A stretch of DNA of 6,351 nucleotides from Flavobacteriaceae bacterium UBA2000 (GTDB lineage: Bacteria; Bacteroidota; Bacteroidia; Flavobacteriales; Flavobacteriaceae): positions 1 to 6,351 of the forward strand of contig DDCS01000102.1 of the NCBI GenBank assembly GCA_002335345.1, given 5' to 3'. A model generated the notes under the pieces. That model was not told the DNA's origin. It made no database searches and saw only the letters and a list, made by a program, of their open reading frames with translations. How positions within the stretch are numbered: the first letter of the stretch is position 1; every line of letters starts with the position of its first letter. Positions 1 to 4,541 of the stretch are shown piece after piece. Both the position numbers and the translations under genes were made by a program.

Positions 1-438
1 ACCAAAATAATCGTAATTAAAATCGCGGTTATAGATGATCGCTGAGTCTAGCATCTCAGCGTTATCCTTAATGACTTGATAGACTTCATCACTCAGTAGC
101 GGTGCTTTTTTCCCTGTGCGTGGATTGACGTACTCATAGAGGTCTGTCATCACTTCCGAAAACGACTTTTTGGTGTTCTTGTGCAAGTTAGACACAGAGA
201 TGCGTGCCGCTAAAATGGCATAGTCCGGGTGGGACACCGTCATGGTTGCGGCAACTTCAGCGGCCAAATTATCCAATTCACTGGTTGTTACCCCGTCATA
301 TAGGCCTTCAATAACGCGCATGGCGACCTTTACCGGGTCAACTAACTCATTGAGCCCATAACAAAGTTTCTTAATTCTCGCCGTGATTTTGTCAAACATC
401 ACGGGCTCCTTGTGGCCGTCTCTCTTAATTACATTCAT
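1..438 (-). CDS. nrdA: Ribonucleoside-diphosphate reductase class Ia, large (alpha/R1) subunit, N-terminal 146 residues, cut by window edge
   Basis: This is the 5' end of nrdA; the reading frame is still open at base 1. With the small subunit NrdB, the enzyme reduces ribonucleoside diphosphates to deoxyribonucleoside diphosphates in the cytoplasm. The visible protein begins MNVIKRDGHKEPVMFDKIT and contains a full ATP-cone (about residues 1-90, with KLCYGLN at 24-30 and HPDYAILAARI at 70-80), then the start of the R1 N-terminal domain, ending NRDFNYDYFG. From memory it aligns closely with human/mouse R1 over the whole stretch. Asp56 corresponds to the mammalian Asp57 whose change to Asn abolishes dATP feedback, so allosteric activity control is probably intact. 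The start is the ATG at 438-436, which matches the family N-terminus; no Shine-Dalgarno is visible. The gene lies 126 bp downstream of nrdB on the same strand and is probably co-transcribed with it. The catalytic cysteines and substrate site lie outside the window. Confidence 0.96.
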   Translation of the reverse strand, partial: MNVIKRDGHKEPVMFDKITARIKKLCYGLNELVDPVKVAMRVIEGLYDGVTTSELDNLAAEVAATMTVSHPDYAILAARISVSNLHKNTKKSFSEVMTDLYEYVNPRTGKKAPLLSDEVYQVIKDNAEMLDSAIIYNRDFNYDYFG

Positions 439-490
439 GTTGCTAGATGTGTTTTTATGTTTAGTTAGTTGTTTTAAAGCCCAGAGACGA

Positions 491-515
491 CGAACCCTCC
501 CAAATAAATGGTTCG
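491..515. repeat. Inverted repeat between nrdB and nrdA
   Basis: CGAACC (491-496) and GGTTCG (510-515) form a perfect 6-bp inverted repeat around a 13-nt loop, in the 126-bp spacer between nrdB and nrdA. No T-tract follows on the minus strand, so it does not look like an intrinsic terminator. It could be an mRNA processing or stability element that sets the R2:R1 ratio, or chance. The rest of the spacer (439-564) shows no small gene. It also contains GTTTAAAA twice (541-548 and 563-570), the second copy overlapping the nrdB stop codon. Confidence 0.3.
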
Positions 516-564
516 GCACCTAGAGTAACTTTAAGGACCCGTTTAAAACGCGCCTTCCTCGGGT

Positions 565-1542
565 TTAAAAATCTGCGTCGAAGCTGATTTTATTCGATTC
601 CTTGTCTTTGTTTGTCACTCCTGCCTTTTGATACTCAGAAACGCGCTTCTCAAAGAAGTTTGTTTTCCCCTGCAGCGAAATCATATCCATAAAATCGAAA
701 GGGTTGCTGGAGTTGTATTCCTTGTCACAGCCAAGCTCGACTAAGAGACGATCGGTGACAAACTCGAGATATTGAGTCATCAGTTTCGCGTTCATCCCGA
801 TCAAACTAATCGGCAGTGATTCGGTGATGAACTCACGCTCAATATTGAGGGCATCGATGATTATTTCTCTGATACGCTCTTTCGTAACTTTGTTCACCAG
901 GTGATGGTTGTGTAAGTGCACCGCAAAATCACAGTGTACGCCTTCATCGCGTGAGATTAACTCATTTGAGAAGGTCAAGCCTGGCATTAACCCGCGCTTT
1001 TTCAACCAAAAAATGGAACAAAATGCCCCTGAAAAGAAGATGCCCTCTACGGCGGCAAAAGCAATGAGACGCTCTGCAAAACTTGGGCTGTCAATCCATT
1101 TCAAAGCCCAATCTGCTTTTTTCTTGATCGCCGGGAAATTTTCGATGGCCTGAAACAACACATCTTTTTCCTTATCGTCTTTGACGTATGTATCGATCAA
1201 AAGCGAATAGGTTTCACTGTGGATGTTTTCCATCATGATTTGGAACCCATAAAAGAATTTCGCTTCACTGTACTGAACTTCATTGACAAAGTTCTCAGCG
1301 AGATTTTCGTTTACTATACCATCACTTGCAGCAAAAAATGCGAGAATGTGTTTGATGAAGTAGCGCTCGTCGTCATTTAATTTATCTACCCAATCGGTCA
1401 GATCTTGATGTAAATCAATTTCTTCAGCGGTCCAAAAACTGGCTTCACTCTTTTTGTACCAATCCCAAATATCATGGTGTTGAATGGGGAATATTACAAA
1501 TCTGTTTTTGTTTTCAGCTAAAATAGGTTCAACGGCGCTCAT
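565..1542 (-). CDS. nrdB: Ribonucleoside-diphosphate reductase class Ia, small (beta/R2) subunit
   Basis: This complete 325-residue R2 subunit houses the di-iron/tyrosyl radical cofactor used by NrdA to make deoxyribonucleotides. By motif alignment the iron ligands are all present: Asp74 (in AASDGIVNEN), Glu105 and His108 (MENIHSE), Glu166 (AAVEGIFF), Glu200 and His203 (SRDEGVHCDF). The radical tyrosine is Tyr112, and Trp37 (in SFWTAEEIDL) matches the conserved radical-transfer tryptophan. The C-terminus FDADF resembles the eukaryotic R2 tail that docks on R1. The sequence is much closer to the mammalian R2 type (GLMPGLTFSNELISRDEG at 184-201) than to E. coli NrdB, which is usual in Bacteroidota. 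The start ATG (1542-1540) is preceded by a purine-rich AGAGGA. Cotranscription with nrdA downstream is likely. No residue expected for catalysis is missing. Confidence 0.98.
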   Translation of the reverse strand: MSAVEPILAENKNRFVIFPIQHHDIWDWYKKSEASFWTAEEIDLHQDLTDWVDKLNDDERYFIKHILAFFAASDGIVNENLAENFVNEVQYSEAKFFYGFQIMMENIHSETYSLLIDTYVKDDKEKDVLFQAIENFPAIKKKADWALKWIDSPSFAERLIAFAAVEGIFFSGAFCSIFWLKKRGLMPGLTFSNELISRDEGVHCDFAVHLHNHHLVNKVTKERIREIIIDALNIEREFITESLPISLIGMNAKLMTQYLEFVTDRLLVELGCDKEYNSSNPFDFMDMISLQGKTNFFEKRVSEYQKAGVTNKDKESNKISFDADF

Positions 1543-1545
1543 GTG

Positions 1546-1551
1546 TCCTCT
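1546..1551 (-). promoter_or_regulatory. Shine-Dalgarno-like AGAGGA upstream of nrdB
   Basis: On the minus strand AGAGGA lies only 3 nt before the nrdB ATG, inside a longer purine run (AAAGAAGAGGA). No comparable sequence precedes the other genes here, as is usual for Bacteroidota. The spacing is shorter than the optimum for a classical ribosome binding site, so its role is uncertain. Confidence 0.4.
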
Positions 1552-1682
1552 TCTTTAAAAATTAAATTTTTTGTGATTACTAGGGACTAACAAATATGAA
1601 AAAAATATGAGCGACACCCGGAAATATTAATCATCTCTTTTTAACAAAGTTTTCAACATGCTGTCGAATTTTTTTGTCCGCG

Positions 1683-1695
1683 TTGAATTGTTCAA
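1683..1695. repeat. Small inverted repeat TTGAA-N3-TTCAA upstream of nrdB
   Basis: TTGAA (1683-1687) and TTCAA (1691-1695) form a perfect 5-bp dyad with a 3-bp centre, about 140 bp upstream of the nrdB start. The size would suit a regulator half-site pair, but in AT-rich DNA such a dyad can arise by chance. No regulator is assigned. Confidence 0.2.
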
Positions 1696-1886
1696 AAGTT
1701 TTATAAAATACTGATTTACAGAATATTACTTTGAAAAAAATAAAGCCTAGAAAAGCGAGTCAAATTTCTGAAGATATTGTGCTCACCCCTTATAAATGGG
1801 CCTTTTTTTAGAAATTTTACCCCTGGTTAAAAAGGTCAAAAATCACACTAAAATCAAAAGTTATTAACGAGCCAAAAAGCAATCCA

Positions 1887-2486
1887 TTAATCTACTTCCC
1901 GGCCAGGATTTTGATTCTGATCCTTGAAGGTTTTCGCCACAAGGGCAAGCTCATCGTACCAATCAGGACCAAATTTTCGAATTAAAGCCTCTTTGACAAA
2001 TTGATAAACAGGCACTTTTAAGGACGCCCCAAGAACACAAGCATCACTGCAAATAGGCCAGCGGTGATAATTCACGGCGCTAAACTCGGAGTAGTCCTGA
2101 ACACGTACCGGATACAAATGACATGAAATTGGTTTTTGAACATCTACGGCCCCCGCTTTGTAAGCCCGTTCAATCCCACAATGCGCCGACCCATCGGGTT
2201 CAAAATGAGTATAGGCACACTCTCTGCCTTGCACGAGCGGTGTTTCGTATTCACCCGTCTCCAATTCAATAAAAGCCCCTTGCGTGTCTAGCGCCTCGAT
2301 TCCCGCCTTTGGCAAAAACGGTTCAATCTTGCTTTGGTTTTCCACCAGCCACTGCGCCTCCTCTTTGGAAAGCGGCGCACCAGCCTCACCTTCAACACAA
2401 CACGCTCCTTTACAAGCGTTGAGATTGCAAACAAAATCTTGATCAATCAGGGCCTCAGAGACCAATGTCTTTCCTATTTGAAACAT
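1887..2486 (-). CDS. DUF3109 family cysteine-cluster protein
   Basis: This 199-residue soluble protein belongs to a family widespread in Bacteroidota whose function is not established; I recognise it as DUF3109, related in its cysteine pattern to YkgJ-type proposed zinc/iron-chelating proteins. Nine cysteines are visible: C20, C25, C29 and C30 in FVCNLNACKGACCVEGEAGAP, then C90, C103, C122, C146 and C150. The spacing suggests one or more bound metal ions or an iron-sulfur cluster (inference). Conserved-looking blocks are GREC (87-90), SCHLYPVRV (121-129) and YHRWPIC (140-146). There is no signal peptide or membrane segment. The ATG start gives MFQIGKTLVSEAL, the usual family N-terminus. The gene is divergent from marC, and its start codon lies only 4 nt after a promoter-type TATCTTTG motif, so the mRNA may be leaderless. 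Confidence 0.88.
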   Translation of the reverse strand: MFQIGKTLVSEALIDQDFVCNLNACKGACCVEGEAGAPLSKEEAQWLVENQSKIEPFLPKAGIEALDTQGAFIELETGEYETPLVQGRECAYTHFEPDGSAHCGIERAYKAGAVDVQKPISCHLYPVRVQDYSEFSAVNYHRWPICSDACVLGASLKVPVYQFVKEALIRKFGPDWYDELALVAKTFKDQNQNPGREVD

Positions 2487-2490
2487 GAAT

Positions 2491-2498
2491 CAAAGATA
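2491..2498 (-). promoter_or_regulatory. Bacteroidota-type -7 promoter element upstream of the DUF3109 gene
   Basis: TATCTTTG on the minus strand matches the Bacteroidota sigma factor -7 consensus TAnnTTTG exactly. Only four bases (ATTC) separate it from the ATG at 2486. With the usual distance to the transcription start, the first transcribed base would fall at or next to the start codon. No TTG was found at the expected -33 spacing: the nearest TTTG is 27 nt away. Confidence 0.5.
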
Positions 2499-2545
2499 AT
2501 ATCAATTTAAATTCATGGAAGCCTGCAAAGGATTATTTGTTTGTG

Positions 2546-2553
2546 TAATTTTG
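2546..2553 (+). promoter_or_regulatory. Bacteroidota-type -7 promoter element upstream of marC
   Basis: TAATTTTG matches the TAnnTTTG consensus exactly. A CTG at 2523-2525, one mismatch from the -33 TTG, lies 20 nt upstream. Transcription would begin near 2557-2559, downstream of the first in-frame ATG at 2515. This supports the ATG at 2569 as the true marC start, with a leader of about ten bases. Confidence 0.5.
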
Positions 2554-2568
2554 TGCCAAATCTATGGC

Positions 2569-3150
2569 ATGGCCTTCAATTTCAAAGAAATATTTACGGC
2601 GAGTATGGTTCTTTTTGCCGTAATCGATATCATCGGTAACATCCCCATTGTCATTACTTTACGCAAAAAAGCGGGGCACATTCACAGTGAAAAAGCCTCT
2701 GTGATTGCGGCTATTGTCATGATCTTTTTTCTCTTTTTGGGGGAAGAAATTTTGAATCTAATTGGTATCAATGTCAATGAATTTGCGGTTGCGGGTTCCT
2801 TTATTTTATTTTTTATTGCCCTAGAGATGATTCTTGGGATAACCCTTTTTAAAGACGACGGAAGCTCACCAGATATGGCTTCGGTATTCCCTTTGGCCTT
2901 TCCCATGCTCGCTGGACCCGGAACCTTGACCACATTACTCTCACTGCGCGCAGAGTTTGCCTTGGAGAATGTAATCATTTCCATAGTACTCAATGTAATC
3001 GTGATTTACGCTGTTTTAAAAACATCATCCAAGCTTCAGTCCATTTTGGGAAAAAACGGCATTGGAATCATTCAGAAAGTCTTTGGTGTGATTCTTTTGG
3101 CCATCGCGGTAAAACTTTTCACATCGAATATTCAAGAATTATTTATTTGA
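2569..3150 (+). CDS. MarC family (UPF0056) integral membrane protein
   Basis: This is a 193-residue inner-membrane protein with about six predicted helices (roughly residues 9-30, 43-63, 70-92, 106-125, 133-150 and 169-186). The family signature is visible as DIIGNIPIV (20-28) and AFPMLAGPGTL (110-120). MarC proteins were once linked to multiple antibiotic resistance, but that role was not upheld; their transport substrate is unknown. The frame is open back to an ATG at 2515, adding 18 residues (MEACKGLFVCVILCQIYG). I chose the ATG at 2569 because MAFNFKEIFT fits the usual family N-terminus and because a consensus -7 promoter element (2546-2553) lies between the two ATGs. Its stop is 10 bp before the next small gene, so the two probably form an operon. 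No resistance genes adjoin it. Confidence 0.88.
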   Translation: MAFNFKEIFTASMVLFAVIDIIGNIPIVITLRKKAGHIHSEKASVIAAIVMIFFLFLGEEILNLIGINVNEFAVAGSFILFFIALEMILGITLFKDDGSSPDMASVFPLAFPMLAGPGTLTTLLSLRAEFALENVIISIVLNVIVIYAVLKTSSKLQSILGKNGIGIIQKVFGVILLAIAVKLFTSNIQELFI

Positions 3151-3160
3151 CCCCAAACCC

Positions 3161-3361
3161 ATGAAATATTTTAGATACGTCCTGATTTCCATTGCCGTTA
3201 TCCTAATCGTTTATAACGCGACGATCCTTGATTTTAATGCGCCACTGCAGGGCGACAGCCAAATAGCGCTCATCGGGATTTTGGCCTCAGCCTCTGTGAT
3301 TGTACTGTTGCTTATTCTGATTCAAGCAGAACGTGTGAAGCAGCGTCACAAGGGCCGTTAA
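3161..3361 (+). CDS. Small two-helix membrane protein of unknown function
   Basis: This 66-residue protein has two hydrophobic helices (about residues 5-20 and 35-55), a short connecting loop (FNAPLQGDSQ), and a strongly basic tail (ERVKQRHKGR) likely to face the cytoplasm. I do not recognise a named family. It starts 10 bp after the marC stop on the same strand, so it is probably co-transcribed and might act with MarC (inference from position only). Its TAA stop shares the bases TTA of the TTAA tetranucleotide with the stop codon of the convergent dCMP deaminase. That leaves no room for a terminator between the genes. Confidence 0.75.
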   Translation: MKYFRYVLISIAVILIVYNATILDFNAPLQGDSQIALIGILASASVIVLLLILIQAERVKQRHKGR

Positions 3362-3792
3362 TCTAAGCGGACCAACTGGTCAACGGCAATACCCGCCTTT
3401 TTAAGAAACAATAACCCTGAATCGTCTTTGTACTGGGTGTGATAAACAACGCGCACTATGCCCGCTTGATGGATCAGCTTGCTGCATTGTTGGCAAGGAG
3501 ACATCGTAATATACAGGGTACTTCCTTTGCAGCTCTGGGTAGAAGAAGCCACTTTCATGATGGCGTTGGCCTCGGCGTGCAAAACGTACCACTTCGTGGT
3601 ATTGTCTTGGTCCTCACATATATTTTCAAAACCCGTTGGGGTCCCATTGTAGCCGTCACTGATGATCATTTTATCTTTAACAATCAAAGCCCCCACTTGC
3701 CTTCTTTTACAGTAAGAAAGCTTTGACCATTCCAAGGCCATTTTCAGATAGGCTTTATCGTATTTGAGCTGTTTTAAAGATCCTTCTTGCAT
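3358..3792 (-). CDS. Deoxycytidylate (dCMP) deaminase
   Basis: This 144-residue zinc enzyme of the cytidine/deoxycytidylate deaminase superfamily (ComEB-like) is predicted to convert dCMP to dUMP, the substrate of thymidylate synthase. The zinc ligands His72 (HAEANAI), Cys100 and Cys103 (SPCQQC) and the proton-shuttling Glu74 are all present. GYNGTPTGFEN (47-57) is typical of dCMP deaminases and separates it from free cytidine and tRNA adenosine deaminases. YDKAYLKMALEW (11-22) is the usual N-terminal helix. The ATG at 3792 fits the family length; no Shine-Dalgarno is visible. It is 56 bp downstream of the hupE-like gene on the same strand and may be in one operon with it, although a promoter-like TATCTTCG sits 4 nt before its ATG. 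Its stop overlaps the convergent small membrane protein gene. Confidence 0.94.
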   Translation of the reverse strand: MQEGSLKQLKYDKAYLKMALEWSKLSYCKRRQVGALIVKDKMIISDGYNGTPTGFENICEDQDNTTKWYVLHAEANAIMKVASSTQSCKGSTLYITMSPCQQCSKLIHQAGIVRVVYHTQYKDDSGLLFLKKAGIAVDQLVRLD

Positions 3793-3796
3793 AAGT

Positions 3797-3804
3797 CGAA
3801 GATA
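3797..3804 (-). promoter_or_regulatory. Promoter-like -7 motif immediately upstream of the dCMP deaminase gene
   Basis: TATCTTCG on the minus strand differs from the TAnnTTTG consensus at one position. It is followed by exactly four bases (ACTT) and the ATG, the same layout as TATCTTTG-ATTC-ATG at the DUF3109 gene. No clear -33 element is present, so this may be chance, or a weak internal promoter giving a leaderless message. Confidence 0.3.
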
Positions 3805-3848
3805 CTATCATTTAATTAATTTATGGCCAGCTTCCGGTTTCTGCAGCC

Positions 3849-4421
3849 TTAAATGCGCTCGAGAAGCATGGGTAAGGTCAGTCCGATGATGATTCCCGAC
3901 ATGACCAAAATCCAATCGTTACGATTGATTCTCATCAAGTACTGAGCAATTAAACTCAAGAGAAGTACGCCAAAGACCACCACGAGCTGTGCCCATTCGA
4001 TTCCCACGGCAAAAGCAAAAAAACTCCCTACGCCCGTATCTTGAGCGATTTGTATAAAATAACGTCCGAAACCAAAACCATGAACCACACCAAAAATCAG
4101 CGCTACTGCAAAAAGCAGCCCAATAGACCCTTGCGCTTTACCGCGTAAACGTCGCCCTATATTGTGCAAGGCTGCCGTGATTATCGTTATGGGTATGAGC
4201 AATTCGATCAGTACAGCTGGCGCTTGTATATGGCCGTAAAAAGTAGCGACAATCGATGCCGTATGGCCTAAGGTGAATAGCGTCACCAAACCCAATAGTC
4301 TCTTCCATTGACCGAGATCATAAGACAAAGTCAAAGCCGCTAAAAACAGCACGTGATCATACGCCTCAAGGTCCAGCACATGTTTATGACCCAGGACAAA
4401 AAAGAGTTCAAACTCGTTCAT
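3849..4421 (-). CDS. HupE/UreJ family membrane protein
   Basis: This 190-residue polytopic membrane protein resembles the HupE/UreJ_2 family, whose members are proposed nickel/cobalt permeases or hydrogenase/urease accessory proteins. No hydrogenase or urease gene is near, so the substrate here is unknown. Family features are the N-terminal LGHKHVLDLEAYDHVLF (10-26; His12, His14, Asp22, His23), FTLGHTASIV (49-58; His53) and VHGFGFGRYF (113-122; His114). These intramembrane His/Asp residues are plausible metal ligands. About six to seven hydrophobic helices are visible. The frame opens with a TTG at 4424 directly followed by the ATG at 4421; the ATG is taken as the start. No Shine-Dalgarno is seen. 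The gene lies 56 bp upstream of dCMP deaminase, an adjacency I recall from other Flavobacteriia, and 64 bp beyond the terminator stem that isolates it from the secreted-protein gene. Confidence 0.85.
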   Translation of the reverse strand: MNEFELFFVLGHKHVLDLEAYDHVLFLAALTLSYDLGQWKRLLGLVTLFTLGHTASIVATFYGHIQAPAVLIELLIPITIITAALHNIGRRLRGKAQGSIGLLFAVALIFGVVHGFGFGRYFIQIAQDTGVGSFFAFAVGIEWAQLVVVFGVLLLSLIAQYLMRINRNDWILVMSGIIIGLTLPMLLERI

Positions 4422-4485
4422 CAACTTAATTGTTTTGGATAGGTTAGCTTCAGATCAATTAGGTCAAATATCGCAATTTCAATTA

Positions 4486-4514
4486 AAAAGGCCAGCTCTA
4501 TGAGCTGGCCTTTT
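4486..4514 (-). terminator. Strong rho-independent terminator for the T9SS protein gene (potentially bidirectional)
   Basis: The bases 4486-4498 and 4502-4514 form a perfect 13-bp stem with GGCCAGCTC/GAGCTGGCC at its core and a 3-nt TAT loop. The flanking A and T runs give a U-tract on either strand, five U on the minus strand (4489-4485) and four on the plus strand. It begins 27 bp beyond the stop codon of the minus-strand secreted protein, so it most likely terminates that transcript before the hupE-like gene. Confidence 0.92.
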
Positions 4515-4541
4515 ACTAAAGAACAAATAACTAATCTTGTT

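Larger units (their letters stand above)
1543..1886. other. 344-bp AT-rich gene-free stretch between the DUF3109 gene and nrdB
   Basis: No credible ORF, tRNA or repeat array is present. It should contain the nrdBA promoter and the end of the DUF3109 transcript. No exact TAnnTTTG -7 element was found on the minus strand; the nearest is CATATTTG (1597-1590), with one mismatch and no clear -33 partner. No match to the NrdR-box consensus was seen. A 13-bp inverted repeat sits at 1683-1695. A short imperfect stem at 1787-1801 (CCCC, TTATAAAT, GGG) is followed on the plus strand by a T-run; since no plus-strand gene ends nearby, it is not called a terminator. The length is unusual beside the compact spacing elsewhere in the window. 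Confidence 0.6.

Noticed and set aside
537..564. ACCCG/CGGGT inverted repeat after nrdB as a terminator.
   Set aside because: It has a 5-bp stem with an 18-nt loop and no T-tract on the minus strand, and nrdA follows as the expected operon partner.
1787..1808. Short CCCC/GGG stem followed by a T-run as a plus-strand terminator.
   Set aside because: The stem is only 3 bp plus an interrupted AT pair, and no plus-strand gene ends upstream of it.
2515..2568. An 18-residue N-terminal extension of the MarC protein from an upstream ATG.
   Set aside because: It lies upstream of, or overlaps, a consensus -7 promoter element, and it is not expected in the family; the ATG at 2569 fits better.
3401..3726. 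Overlapping open frames on both strands inside the dCMP deaminase gene.
   Set aside because: They have low-complexity or arginine-rich composition without domains, and they lie entirely over a gene with intact catalytic motifs.
4422..4424. TTG as the start of the HupE/UreJ-like protein.
   Set aside because: An ATG follows directly in frame, and neither codon has a Shine-Dalgarno that would favour the TTG.
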